A stretch of 64,000 nt of DNA from Chryseobacterium shigense (GTDB lineage: Bacteria > Bacteroidota > Bacteroidia > Flavobacteriales > Weeksellaceae). Location: positions 620,001-684,000 of the forward strand of contig NZ_FTNY01000001.1 in NCBI RefSeq assembly GCF_900156575.1, written 5' to 3'. Position numbers and translations under genes: made by a program. Every line of letters starts with the position of its first letter. The first letter of the stretch is position 1. This document shows positions 16,858-27,624 of this stretch, one piece after another. The notes beneath the pieces are model-generated. The model worked only from the letters and a program-made list of their open reading frames with translations. It had not been told where the DNA came from and searched no databases.

Positions 16858-17205
16858 TTATTGATGGGAAAGTATATTTATCACGTTTCCCAACGGATCT
16901 TTTACAAAAAATCGGCGTACCCCCCATTCTTCATCGGTCATTTTGTAAATAATTTCAAAACCTGACCGTTGTACTTTGTCATAGACCTCATCCACATTAT
17001 CCACTTCTATTGAAAGTAAAGGAACTTGGGTATCATTTCCGCCCTGGGAGGCAAAACTCACCTGAACTTTTGCTTCTTCATCGCTTCCGAAAGTTTTAAT
17101 CCAGCCATGATTCATGAGTAGGTTAAGACCTAGAATATCATGATAGAAATGGTCTGCCTTTGACAGATCACCGGTTTTTATATTGGCGACAATTCTTTTT
17201 ACCAT
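16858..17205 (-). CDS. VOC family protein (glyoxalase type)
   Basis: A 115-residue VOC domain: VANIKTGDLSKADHFYHDIL at the start, LLSIEVDNVDEVYDKVQRSGF in the middle, and RRFFVKDPLGNVINILSH at the end. The length is the minimum for one domain, so it would act as a homodimer. It is the fifth VOC protein in 8 kb. The gene is on the same strand and directly upstream of the VOC gene at 16401. Confidence 0.88.
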   Translation of the reverse strand: MVKRIVANIKTGDLSKADHFYHDILGLNLLMNHGWIKTFGSDEEAKVQVSFASQGGNDTQVPLLSIEVDNVDEVYDKVQRSGFEIIYKMTDEEWGVRRFFVKDPLGNVINILSHQ

Positions 17206-17234
17206 ATGGAGTGAATTTAGATTCTATAATAGCC

Positions 17235-17274
17235 CAAAAAAGCCCTGTAAAATAAAATTTTCACAAGGCTTTTA
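17235..17274 (-). terminator. Terminator of tpx
   Basis: AAAAGCCCTGTAAAAT pairs with ATTTTCACAAGGCTTTT with one bulge. On the minus strand the stem is followed by a T-run. It lies 20 bases past the tpx stop codon. Confidence 0.75.
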
Positions 17275-17293
17275 TAAAAATCTTATCTGATCA

Positions 17294-17791
17294 TTATTTT
17301 AATGCTTCAATAGCTGCACTATAATTGGGCTCGTCTGCAATTTCAGAAACCTGTTCTGTGTACACCACTTTATTATTTTCGTCAGTTACGATTACCGCAC
17401 GGCTTAAAAGTCCTTTTAGAGGAGAATCCGTAATGGTTACTTCATAGTCATCCCCAAAGCTGCTTCTGAAATCTGAAAGGGTTTCTACGTTATTCAAACC
17501 TTCAGCTGCACAAAATCTTGTCAAAGCAAAAGGCAGATCTTTAGAAACGTTGATCACCACGGTATTTTCCAGGTTTGAAGCTTCTTCATTGAATTTTCTT
17601 GCTGATGATGCACAAGTAGGGGTGTCGATACTTGGGAAAATATTGAATACTTTTTTCTTTCCTTCAAAACTCTCAAGCGTTTTCACATTTAATCCTGAAT
17701 CTACCAAAGCAAAGTCCTTAACGGTAGTGCCTACTGAAGGTAAATTTCCTATGGTATTGACAGCGTTTCCTTTTAATGTAATATTTGACAT
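17294..17791 (-). CDS. tpx: Thiol peroxidase (cytoplasmic Tpx)
   Basis: A 165-residue atypical 2-Cys peroxiredoxin that reduces H2O2 and alkyl hydroperoxides using thioredoxin. The peroxidatic cysteine is Cys60 in FPSIDTPTCASSARKF and the resolving cysteine is Cys94 in LTRFCAAEGL; the conserved TLSDFR and GLLSRAV segments follow. There is no signal peptide, so it is cytoplasmic, unlike the paralogue at 34100. A perfect -7 box (17811-17818) lies 20 bases upstream and a terminator follows, so the gene is monocistronic. Confidence 0.96.
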   Translation of the reverse strand: MSNITLKGNAVNTIGNLPSVGTTVKDFALVDSGLNVKTLESFEGKKKVFNIFPSIDTPTCASSARKFNEEASNLENTVVINVSKDLPFALTRFCAAEGLNNVETLSDFRSSFGDDYEVTITDSPLKGLLSRAVIVTDENNKVVYTEQVSEIADEPNYSAAIEALK

Positions 17792-17810
17792 AATTTATTT
17801 TTTTGTTCTT

Positions 17811-17818
17811 CAAATTTA
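17811..17818 (-). promoter_or_regulatory. -7 box of tpx
   Basis: Minus strand TAAATTTG, an exact TAnnTTTG match, 20 bases upstream of the ATG. A -33 TTTG at the expected spacing was not found. Confidence 0.5.
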
Positions 17819-17952
17819 CTTAAAATAGAAAGTTTCTGGAGCGGATGAAAGGTTAAATAATTCTTAAAGTAGAAATAAACGTACTTATCTGCCTCCGGTG
17901 ATTTTTCTGATTAAAATTTTATATATATTCGCAATCCAAAAAAATAATAACT

Positions 17953-18405
17953 ATGCGAAAAAAAATTACTTTCCTGCTCTTTGGGTTGCCTGTTTTTGGT
18001 TTCGCTCAGTCTGTGGTCGGCAATATCAATTCCGGTGCAGTTTCTGACACGAATTTCACGCATTCTGTAGGAGAAATCTATGTCATTCCTACCGATCCTG
18101 ACCAGGCCAATTCCGGGACTATGGGGATGTATTACCAATCTGTTTTAAAGGTTTTAGGCGTCAAAGAACTTGAGAAAGACCATGTCAGGATCTACCCCAA
18201 CCCTACCGCTGATTTTGTTCATATCACTTTAAACTCAAAGTCGAAAATTGAGGATGCAGAAGTATACGACACTGCGGGTAGGCTTGTATTAAAAGCGAAA
18301 CTGGACAGTGGGAAGCTTGATCTCCGCAGTCTTCATTCCGGAGTGTATATGATCACTTTTAAAAATCCGGACCTTCAACCTATTAAAATCATTAAAAAAC
18401 CTTAA
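17953..18405 (+). CDS. Secreted protein with a type IX secretion sorting domain
   Basis: A 150-residue protein with a signal peptide (MRKKITFLLFGLPVFGFAQ, cut after about residue 19) and a C-terminal type A sorting domain: RIYPNPTADFVHITLN, then YDTAGRLVLKA and the terminal SGVYMITF strand. The T9SS exports such proteins across the outer membrane and removes or anchors the domain. Only about 55 residues separate signal and sorting domain, so there is little room for a cargo domain. The next gene starts 14 bases on, so the pair is probably an operon. Confidence 0.9.
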   Translation: MRKKITFLLFGLPVFGFAQSVVGNINSGAVSDTNFTHSVGEIYVIPTDPDQANSGTMGMYYQSVLKVLGVKELEKDHVRIYPNPTADFVHITLNSKSKIEDAEVYDTAGRLVLKAKLDSGKLDLRSLHSGVYMITFKNPDLQPIKIIKKP

Positions 18406-18419
18406 AAACTATTCAAAAC

Positions 18420-19574
18420 ATGAAAAAACTTTACACTGCTGTAGGATTATATCTTGCTACTTTACTAAGTGCACAGGTTCCACAGGCTTTCAGCTATCAG
18501 ACTATTGCTTTCAATGCTTCAGGTGCTCCGATTTCCAATGGAAACATTTCATTAAGAGTAAGCATTTTAGAAAACTCTGCTACAGGAAACGTCCTGTATA
18601 CTGAAACCCATAACAAAACGACTAACGCTAAAGGCCTGGTTAATTTAAATATTGGACAGGGAACTTCATCTACAGGGAGTTTTGGAGGAATTAACTGGGG
18701 AACCAATACCAAATTCGTCAAAGTGGAAATGGATCCGCAGGGTGGTTCCAATTACACCAATGTCGGGGTAAACCAACTGATGAGTGTTCCATATGCCCAG
18801 GTAAGTAAAACAATCGTTACCGGTCCTGGCCAGGGCATTACTCTGGTATCTCCAAACGGAACCAATTATACGTTAAACGTAAGCGACTCCGGTATATTAA
18901 GTCTGCCTACGAATACGAGTTCATCCGGTAATACTTTACCTTCCAACTTATATGCGTATGGATCATACAACTCCTTTACTCCTTCCTCCGCTGAATTACT
19001 ACGGGGAAACGGCACAACGAAAGTGGGGTATAAATACCTTCAGGCCAATACCCAGATTAAATTCATAGCTTCACCGGGGAATGGTGCACAGGTTTACGGG
19101 TCAGACTCCAACGGATTCGTTACTGCCAACGGAAGTAATTATAATGTTTCTTCCAACGGATACTACCAGATCCTTATCGCTCCTAACGGTCCACAAATGA
19201 GGGCAGGTTTCTTCAACTTTGTTCCTAAAATCAGGTTTACGGCTATTTCGGGTACTACGCCTGTAACTTCTGTCACCTATAATAATGCTACAGGAAAATT
19301 TACGGCCATTATCAATGGAGTTACCACCAGTACCGGAGGTTCATTTTATATCCAGCTTGCTTCAGAGAGTATAGAGGTTGAAGATTTAGGAGATAACCTG
19401 AATGACGGATCTTTTGATGTAGAAGGTACAGCAATTACCTTTCCCAACCTTTCTTCTACCACACCCAAAAACTATAAGGTTGAATTCAGCCTCAATTTTG
19501 ATGCTACCGGAACTTACACAAATATAAATTTAAAGAGGCATACGCCTCTTTTTTTATGCAAAATACCTTCATAA
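18420..19574 (+). CDS. Secreted fibre/adhesin-like protein, unknown function
   Basis: A 384-residue protein with a signal peptide (ends near LLSAQ). Its first 110 residues follow the common Bacteroidetes surface-protein pattern (FSYQTIAFNASGAPISNGNI, then VPYAQVSKT); the rest is Ser/Thr/Asn/Gly-rich beta sequence. It lacks its own sorting domain; the upstream partner has one. Oddly, the last 13-odd codons run through a terminator hairpin (19532-19555), giving a tail LKRHTPLFLCKIPS unlike the rest. A frameshift shortly before the normal stop would explain this, since a TAA lies in the next frame at about 19530. Confidence 0.82.
   Translation: MKKLYTAVGLYLATLLSAQVPQAFSYQTIAFNASGAPISNGNISLRVSILENSATGNVLYTETHNKTTNAKGLVNLNIGQGTSSTGSFGGINWGTNTKFVKVEMDPQGGSNYTNVGVNQLMSVPYAQVSKTIVTGPGQGITLVSPNGTNYTLNVSDSGILSLPTNTSSSGNTLPSNLYAYGSYNSFTPSSAELLRGNGTTKVGYKYLQANTQIKFIASPGNGAQVYGSDSNGFVTANGSNYNVSSNGYYQILIAPNGPQMRAGFFNFVPKIRFTAISGTTPVTSVTYNNATGKFTAIINGVTTSTGGSFYIQLASESIEVEDLGDNLNDGSFDVEGTAITFPNLSSTTPKNYKVEFSLNFDATGTYTNINLKRHTPLFLCKIPS
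19532..19555 (+). terminator. Terminator lying inside the 3' end of an ORF
   Basis: AAAGAGGC (19532-19539), loop ATAC, GCCTCTTT (19544-19551), then more Ts. It is a standard hairpin plus T-run, placed where the upstream gene should already have ended. Confidence 0.75.
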
Positions 19575-19589
19575 AACAATCATATTTAG

Positions 19590-19597
19590 TAAATTTG
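19590..19597 (+). promoter_or_regulatory. -7 box of icd
   Basis: TAAATTTG, an exact TAnnTTTG match, 36 bases upstream of the icd ATG and downstream of the terminator, consistent with independent transcription of icd. Confidence 0.5.
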
Positions 19598-19600
19598 TGA

Positions 19601-21853
<2,253 letters not shown>

Positions 21854-21877
21854 TTTCTGACTGATATAAATACATGA

Positions 21878-21904
21878 AAGCTCCTTTTTTAAGGAGCTTT
21901 TTTT
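21878..21904 (+). terminator. Terminator of icd
   Basis: AAGCTCCTT and AAGGAGCTT form a perfect stem around a short T loop, followed by a T-run. It starts 25 bases after the icd stop. Confidence 0.85.
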
Positions 21905-21923
21905 GTGTCCGAATGAATACGTT

Positions 21924-22079
21924 TTAAACGCATCCTATGGAGATCTCCAAGTGAATACTATTATAGATATCTTCCGCAAACTCTTTGCACCAATAATCAG
22001 CAAATCCTCCCGGAAAATGAGAGGATTTAGTATAGAAACGATATCGTAGAAAATTGAAGTCTATTAATTCATAAAACTC
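21924..22079 (-). pseudogene. Orphan C-terminal gene fragment
   Basis: A 51-codon open stretch on the minus strand with no start codon, ending at TAA (21924-21926). The last part reads KSSHFPGGFADYWCKEFAED followed by IYNSIHLEISIGCV, which looks like a genuine protein end. It partly overlaps, in another frame, the last codons of the metallo-hydrolase gene. It may be what is left of a gene deleted when the present neighbours came together; the family is not recognised and chance cannot be ruled out. Confidence 0.3.
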
Positions 22080-23056
22080 TCAGGAATCCATTCAAATCCT
22101 GTTGCTTTTTTTCTGGTAAATCCTAAACCTGGCCATGGAAGATGATAAGCAAAAGCTTTGGTTTTAGTTTCCGCAAGCTGTAACAACAGTTTTTTGCGGG
22201 ATTCAGTGGCGATATCCAAATCTGTATCCCCTGAAAATCCCCAGTTAGGATGTGGAAAAAGAATGACATCGGAATGAATGAGATCTGCCATATAAAGGAG
22301 TTTCTCGTCGCCTGAAGAAATCGTCATTATGGTAAGTCCTGGTGTATGCCCGGGAGCCAGCTGAAAGCCGAAATGATCATACAAAGTATTTTTAAAATCA
22401 TAAAACCTGAGCTTCGGGCGAATCGTCTTCAAAATATTCTGAATGGGCGGAATCACCTGGTTGAGGAATTCCGGTTGGGTCTTCAGAAAGCTGTTTTTAA
22501 AATCTTTAAGAGAAGCCTGCAGCCAGAAGTCGTGTTCAATCTTTGAAATATAGAGATGAGCATTAGGGAAAATCAGATTGTTCTGTTGATCTACCACGCC
22601 ACCGATATGATCCGGATGGGCATGGGAAATAAAAACATCCGTGATGTCTTTGGGATAAAACCCTGCCTTTTGAAGGCTTTTTAATAGAAAACCCGTTCTT
22701 TCATCAGCAAATATGCCCATTCCGGCATCCAATAAAACGAGTCTATCCTTTGTTTTAACAAGCATCAGGTTCATTGCCATGTTTATATAGTCATCTGGTC
22801 GGAAATGCCCCCTCAGCATAGCTTTCAATTGAGGTACATCCGCTCGGGGAGAAAATGTATCTACATTTTTCTCGTGAATATATCCATCCGTGAGAATGAA
22901 TAGCTCCAGTTCTCCAAGTTTTATCTTTTTAAACCCTGAAAGGTCTTCTTCCGGATCAGGCATCATTGTTTTATTTCCTGCAAAAACATCTGTAAAAGGG
23001 ACAAAGCTTAATGCCCCCGCCATCAATCCGTTTTTTAAAAGTTCTCTTCTGTTCAT
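22064..23056 (-). CDS. Exported metallo-beta-lactamase-fold hydrolase
   Basis: A 330-residue MBL-fold enzyme. The N-terminus MNRRELLKNGLMAGALSFVP has a twin-arginine-like RR pair before a hydrophobic stretch and ends near VFAG, so export is likely, perhaps by Tat. The zinc motif is SHAHPDHIGG (HxHxDH, about residues 145-151), with further ligands in APGHTPG and in LYMADLIHSD. This arrangement is typical of the lactonase/glyoxalase II-like branch. The ATG at 23056 is preferred; one two codons upstream (23062) is possible. Confidence 0.88.
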   Translation of the reverse strand: MNRRELLKNGLMAGALSFVPFTDVFAGNKTMMPDPEEDLSGFKKIKLGELELFILTDGYIHEKNVDTFSPRADVPQLKAMLRGHFRPDDYINMAMNLMLVKTKDRLVLLDAGMGIFADERTGFLLKSLQKAGFYPKDITDVFISHAHPDHIGGVVDQQNNLIFPNAHLYISKIEHDFWLQASLKDFKNSFLKTQPEFLNQVIPPIQNILKTIRPKLRFYDFKNTLYDHFGFQLAPGHTPGLTIMTISSGDEKLLYMADLIHSDVILFPHPNWGFSGDTDLDIATESRKKLLLQLAETKTKAFAYHLPWPGLGFTRKKATGFEWIPESFMN

Positions 23057-23126
23057 AATCAAAATAAGTTTTTTCCAATAAATCCGGATTCCTGCTTACA
23101 TTCAGGAATCCGGAAACAGGACAGGT

Positions 23127-24128
23127 TTAGTTATTGACTAATTTCATTGAACCTTCAGTGTATCGTTCGCCCACGTTAGGGTATTTTTCAAGAAGACTGT
23201 CGATCGTTTCAAGATCTGATGGTGACAGATCAATGTTCACAGCTTCAATATTCTCTTCCAGATATTTAATCCGTTTAGTTCCCGGAATCGGAATGATATC
23301 TTCTCCCTGATTGAGTACCCATGCAAGCGCCAACTGAGTCCCTTTTACTCCTTTAGACTGAGCCAGTTCATTGATTTCCTTTGCCAGGTTTCTGTTGTTT
23401 TCAAGATATTCTTCCTGATAACGGGGTAAGGTTTTTCTGAAATCTTCATCTTCAAAATTCTGCACGTCATTGATATTAGCAAAAAGACCTCTGGCTAAAG
23501 GAGAATATGGAACTAATGTGATTCCTAACTCTCTGACGGTCGGAAGTATTTCATTTTCGATATCCTTCGTCAGAATGGAATACTCTGACTGCAATGTGGT
23601 AATCGGATGGATTTTATTAGCTTTTCTGATCGATTCTGCTGAAGCTTCTGACAATCCCAGGTACTTTACTTTTCCGGCTTTTACCAGTTCTGCCATAGCG
23701 CCTACCGTTTCTTCTAAAGGAATATTCGGATCTACTCTGTGCGCATAATAAAGATCAATGGTATCGATTTTCAATCGTTGAAGACTTAAATCAACAGCTT
23801 TTTTAATCCACTCCGGTGAACCGTCAAAATAGGTCCCGGGTGCTCCGCTATGGCTCGGTTTTCCATCTTTAAATCTGAATCCGAATTTAGTCGCGATAAA
23901 GATCTTATCGCGGTTCGGAACCAAAACCTTTGAGATAAGTTTTTCATTTTCTCCGTCCGCATACATATCTGCCGTATCCCAGAAGTTGACTCCTAAATCC
24001 AATGCCTTGTGTAAGGTACTGATGCTTTCCTGCTCATCTGCCGGGCCATAAGCAAAGCTCATTCCCATACATCCTAATCCTACTGCAGATAACTGCTCTC
24101 CTGTGTTTCCTAATTTTCTGAATTTCAT
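23127..24128 (-). CDS. Aldo/keto reductase
   Basis: A 333-residue NADPH-dependent oxidoreductase with a TIM-barrel fold. The start MKFRKLGNTGEQLSAVGLGC (24128) matches the family; an in-frame ATG at 24221 would add 31 unrelated residues overlapping the AraC gene. Catalytic residues are visible: Asp in FWDTADMYADG (Tyr included), Lys in IATKFGF and His in YYAHRVDP. The C-terminal NADPH-binding part has PIPGTKRIKYLEEN. The AraC-type gene lies 89 bases upstream on the same strand and may control it. Confidence 0.94.
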   Translation of the reverse strand: MKFRKLGNTGEQLSAVGLGCMGMSFAYGPADEQESISTLHKALDLGVNFWDTADMYADGENEKLISKVLVPNRDKIFIATKFGFRFKDGKPSHSGAPGTYFDGSPEWIKKAVDLSLQRLKIDTIDLYYAHRVDPNIPLEETVGAMAELVKAGKVKYLGLSEASAESIRKANKIHPITTLQSEYSILTKDIENEILPTVRELGITLVPYSPLARGLFANINDVQNFEDEDFRKTLPRYQEEYLENNRNLAKEINELAQSKGVKGTQLALAWVLNQGEDIIPIPGTKRIKYLEENIEAVNIDLSPSDLETIDSLLEKYPNVGERYTEGSMKLVNN

Positions 24129-24217
24129 AATGGGTTGTGATTTTAAAATTGATAAGACAAAATTAAAACAAGACCAGTCCGGATGTTCTATAGAATTCAA
24201 ACTAAGAATTATAAAAA

Positions 24218-25123
24218 TCAAACAACCGTTGTTCTGACTGTGTTGGGCGCTAATCCTGTCTGCTTTTTAAAGAAATTGGTAAAATAAGCAGGCTCCTCAA
24301 ATCCTAATCCATAGGCGATTTCGGAGATATTCCAGTCCGTATGTTTCAAAAGTGCACTGGCTTCCTGAGTGATTCTTGAGGCAATCTGCTGGCTGGTGGT
24401 TTTTCCGGTCATTTCCTTAACGGAACGGTTTAAAGAGTTGACATGAATGGAAAGACTCTGAGCATAATCATTAGGTGTTTTCAACTTCAAAAAGGCTTCA
24501 GGGCTGTCTATCGGAAATTGTCTTTCAAGAAGTTCCATAAATAGTGAGGCCACTCTATGTGAAGCATTCTGATACGGTTCAAAGTTTTCTGCAGGATGCA
24601 TCTTCATCGTTTCATGGATCAAAAGATGAAGGCACGTACGGAGCATATCATATTTATGCATATACTCGGACTCAATCTCAGACATCATTTTGATAAAAAG
24701 GTCCGAGATGGTTTTTTGCTGATCCTTATCAACAAAAAATATAGGCGTTCCCCCAATTTTAAAGAGCTGCGAATCCTGAAGGTTACCCAGACGAGTACCG
24801 TTCTGCAAAAACTGATCGGTAAAAAGGCAAAACCAACCGGTCTGATCTTCGTCATCTGCTTCCCATGAATAAGGAACGACAGGATTTGAAAACAGCAGTG
24901 CCGGACGGTCTACATAGATCCATTTATCAGCATAATGAAGTTTTCCCTTTCCGATGATGAGTGAAATTTTATAATAATCCCGCCTGCTGTAAGGTGTTAG
25001 CAGTGAACAACTTTCGCGCGTAAACACATTAAAATGCCCTACTCCGGCAGACTTATCACTCTCCAGCCTTTCCACTGAGGCATTCCGTAAATAAAATCCT
25101 TGTATTGTTTCTTTAGATTCCAT
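24218..25123 (-). CDS. AraC family transcriptional regulator
   Basis: A 301-residue regulator. The N-terminal part is a cupin-like sensing domain (SCSLLTPYSRRDYYKISLIIGKG); the C-terminal 100 residues contain two HTH motifs, the second in WNISEIAYGLGFEEPAYFTNFFKKQTG, which is the AraC signature. The stop lies 89 bases before the aldo/keto reductase start, and this pairing is common in Bacteroidetes. The inducer cannot be told. No close -7 consensus was found upstream. Confidence 0.93.
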   Translation of the reverse strand: MESKETIQGFYLRNASVERLESDKSAGVGHFNVFTRESCSLLTPYSRRDYYKISLIIGKGKLHYADKWIYVDRPALLFSNPVVPYSWEADDEDQTGWFCLFTDQFLQNGTRLGNLQDSQLFKIGGTPIFFVDKDQQKTISDLFIKMMSEIESEYMHKYDMLRTCLHLLIHETMKMHPAENFEPYQNASHRVASLFMELLERQFPIDSPEAFLKLKTPNDYAQSLSIHVNSLNRSVKEMTGKTTSQQIASRITQEASALLKHTDWNISEIAYGLGFEEPAYFTNFFKKQTGLAPNTVRTTVV

Positions 25124-25243
25124 AGTACTAAGTTATAAAATTCAAACCAATAAAAATATGGTAATTCTTATTATACATATAACAAAAAATGACCGGCAAA
25201 AATGCCGGCCACTAAAAAACTGAATGTATAATTGATCATTGAT

Positions 25244-25663
25244 TTAATGATGATGTTCTTTTTTCTTATTCATTTTGTACTCTTTGTTTTTATAGCCTTT
25301 ATTTTTCTTATAATTATTTTTGTTTCGGTTATAGACCGCTACAGGATTCTGCCCTTTATAATAATTTTTTTTGAACTTGGTATACTTTTCCCTTCCAAGA
25401 ATTCTTTCTATTTCATAATATCTGTCTTCTCTCCATCGATCAGGCTGGCTTACATAGGCCCTGTTCCATGAATCATAGTCACGGTATCTGTCATTTAAAG
25501 AATTCAGCTGATTGGTCTGGGATACGGAAAGCAAAAGATCTGCTGCCACCGATTGCCAATTGACATCCGTAATACTTCTTCTGTAATCGTTATAATAATC
25601 CGACTGTGCAAAGCTCAACCCAAAAGTTCCTGTGAGCAGTAATGCAATTAATATTTTTTTCAT
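25244..25663 (-). CDS. Secreted Tyr/Asn/Lys-rich protein of unknown function
   Basis: A 139-residue protein with a signal peptide (MKKILIALLLTGTFGLSFAQ). The mature part has a helical segment (VNWQSVAADLLLSVSQTNQL), an aromatic and charged middle with YYEIERILGREKYTKFKKNY, and a very basic low-complexity tail rich in Asn and Lys that ends HHH. It is likely periplasmic or surface associated. No family was recognised with confidence; it resembles short exported proteins common in Chryseobacterium. Confidence 0.75.
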   Translation of the reverse strand: MKKILIALLLTGTFGLSFAQSDYYNDYRRSITDVNWQSVAADLLLSVSQTNQLNSLNDRYRDYDSWNRAYVSQPDRWREDRYYEIERILGREKYTKFKKNYYKGQNPVAVYNRNKNNYKKNKGYKNKEYKMNKKKEHHH

Positions 25664-25815
25664 ACTTAGCCTTATTTTTAAATTAAATTACTTCATTAAA
25701 GTCAATTAAAATGCCAATCTCTTAAAGCAGTCTCCCAATCTTTGTTAAAAAAACAAATACCCTCATCGCCATGTTCAAAAAACCTGTCACATTTTCGCCT
25801 ATGCCACAATAACTT

Positions 25816-25902
25816 ATGAATACACAATTCTTTTACTGTACTCTTCTACTCCTATCTTTTTCTACTCTGACCTTCGGTAACTCTCTTTTTAAAAGAACTT
25901 AA
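25816..25902 (+). CDS. Signal-peptide-like micro-ORF (28 aa)
   Basis: ATG at 25816; the frame reads MNTQFFYCTLLLLSFSTLTF then GNSLFKRT and a stop. The hydrophobic core followed by TLTFG looks like an isolated signal peptide. It may be the 5' remnant of an exported-protein gene, or chance. The rest of the 25664-26064 gap shows no gene. Confidence 0.25.
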   Translation: MNTQFFYCTLLLLSFSTLTFGNSLFKRT

Positions 25903-26064
25903 AATTTCGTTAAGTTTCCTCAAAACTCATGTTTTGTATTATTTTAATTTGTAATTTTAAGAATGTGAAGGATAATTCCGGAAAGGATTGCGATGTCGTA
26001 AGATTATTTTTTACGAATGCGTAGAAAGAAGTTATTTTTTTAACTCAACCAAATATTAATTGTT

Positions 26065-26352
26065 ATGGAAAATATAAAGTTTGAGATATCTCCCTATCAG
26101 GATGAGCTGCAACTATTGATCAACGGAGAAAAAGCAGGATATATGTCTATAAAAATTGACGGAAGGCTGCTGATCGTTTATTATACTAAAATCATTGAGG
26201 AACGCGAAGGCCACGGATATGCCAAAATGCTTCTGGATGAACTGGTACGCTATTCTGAGGAGAAAGATCTTCTGGTAGATCCTGAATGTGATTTTGTACG
26301 CCAGCAATTTGAAAATCATCCTTCAAGGTATAAGGATATCTGGCACGCCTGA
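26065..26352 (+). CDS. Small GNAT-like N-acetyltransferase
   Basis: A 95-residue protein of the short GCN5-related acetyltransferase family (YjdJ type): LQLLINGEKAGYMSIKIDG, then the core VYYTKIIEEREGHGYAKMLLDELVRYS, where EGHGYAK is the acetyl-CoA pyrophosphate-binding loop, and a C-terminal CDFVRQQFENHPSRYKDI with the His-Pro motif usual in this family. Substrate unknown. It converges with the metallo-hydrolase gene, whose stop codon is one base away. Confidence 0.88.
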   Translation: MENIKFEISPYQDELQLLINGEKAGYMSIKIDGRLLIVYYTKIIEEREGHGYAKMLLDELVRYSEEKDLLVDPECDFVRQQFENHPSRYKDIWHA

Positions 26353-26353
26353 A

Positions 26354-27454
26354 TCAGTCTTCCCACCAGATTTTAAACTGGTGATCAAAAGCATTCATAT
26401 CCAGTACTTCCCCAATCATTGGGGTAAGAATATTGAGCCCTTTTTCTTTTCCTAAAACCGTCGCTTTTTGAAGCGGTTCATTCCACGGATGAAGAGCCAG
26501 AGCAAACTTTGAAGAATGAACAGGAATAATATTGGTGGCCCTCAAGTCCATCGCAGCCTCAATAGCATCTTCAGGAAGTGCATGGATATACTTCCATGCT
26601 TCGTCATACTGCCCGTTCTCAAGAATCGCATAATCAAAAGGTCCAAATTGCTCACCGATCTTTTTAAAATGAGAATCATATCCACTATCACCGCCCAGGA
26701 ATATCTTTTTCGTAGGAGTTTCCAGAACATAGGATGTCCACAAAGTATTGTTCTGCTTTATTCTTCTTCCGGAAAAATGTCTTGCAGGTGTAAAACTTAT
26801 TTTTATTTTATTTTTTAAAAGCACTTCTGTTCCCCATTCTTCTTCAATCAACTTTTCTTCAGGATAGCCCCATCTTTCAAGATGTGATCCTACTCCCAAA
26901 GGTACAATGGCCACATCCGTCCGGTCTTTTATGGATTTCACAGTCGGATAATCCAGGTGGTCAAAGTGATCATGGGTAATCACCAGATAATCGAGATTGG
27001 GAATGTCATCCGGTGTAAAAATATCTGAACCTTTAAATGCTTTGTTAAAGTATTTGAAGGGAGAGCCATATAAACTCAGCACAGGATCTACAAGAAAGGA
27101 TACCCCATCTGTCTGAAGATAATACGATGAATGGCCCAACCAGATGAACAGATCCTGATCTTTAGGAATGTTTTTTAAATCTGTATGAATGGAAGGAATC
27201 GCTTTCAAAGGTTTTAGGAGACTATGTTTTTTACCCAAAACAAAATCATATGTGACCTTAATGGTACTGTAACCTTCGGAAATATTGGGAGTATAACTGA
27301 TGTTTTGAAATTGTTGGTTTCTATAAAGCCTTGACTCTTTTATACGCTTCAGTCTTTCACCTTTAGGTGCTGCTCCGAAAGCCGGAAGCTCCATTACCAC
27401 GAAGTAGGTGGCAACAAGAAAAACAGCAAATACAATCCAATATATCATCTGCAT
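26354..27454 (-). CDS. Membrane-anchored metallo-beta-lactamase-fold hydrolase (UlaG / NAPE-PLD-like)
   Basis: A 366-residue protein. The first 20 residues form an uncleaved hydrophobic anchor (YWIVFAVFLVATYFVVM). The catalytic domain has the zinc motif THDHFDHLDY (HxHxDH), the earlier FIWLGHSSYYLQTDGVSFLVDPVLS typical of the UlaG/NAPE-PLD branch, GGDSGYDSHF and the final HSSKFALA. Enzymes of this branch cleave phosphodiester or lactone bonds; the physiological substrate is unknown. It seems monocistronic. Confidence 0.9.
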   Translation of the reverse strand: MQMIYWIVFAVFLVATYFVVMELPAFGAAPKGERLKRIKESRLYRNQQFQNISYTPNISEGYSTIKVTYDFVLGKKHSLLKPLKAIPSIHTDLKNIPKDQDLFIWLGHSSYYLQTDGVSFLVDPVLSLYGSPFKYFNKAFKGSDIFTPDDIPNLDYLVITHDHFDHLDYPTVKSIKDRTDVAIVPLGVGSHLERWGYPEEKLIEEEWGTEVLLKNKIKISFTPARHFSGRRIKQNNTLWTSYVLETPTKKIFLGGDSGYDSHFKKIGEQFGPFDYAILENGQYDEAWKYIHALPEDAIEAAMDLRATNIIPVHSSKFALALHPWNEPLQKATVLGKEKGLNILTPMIGEVLDMNAFDHQFKIWWED

Positions 27455-27624
27455 CTAAATATGTTGACAAAGGTATTAACTTTTACTTTCCTATAGAAAC
27501 ATCATTCTATAGAAGTTTCTTTTTAACTAAATTTATAAAGCTTTCTGAATAATTTATTATTTATTTAATCGAGAATTATTTTAAACTTTTTAACTTAGCC
27601 AATTGAAAAAAAAGTCAAAACACG

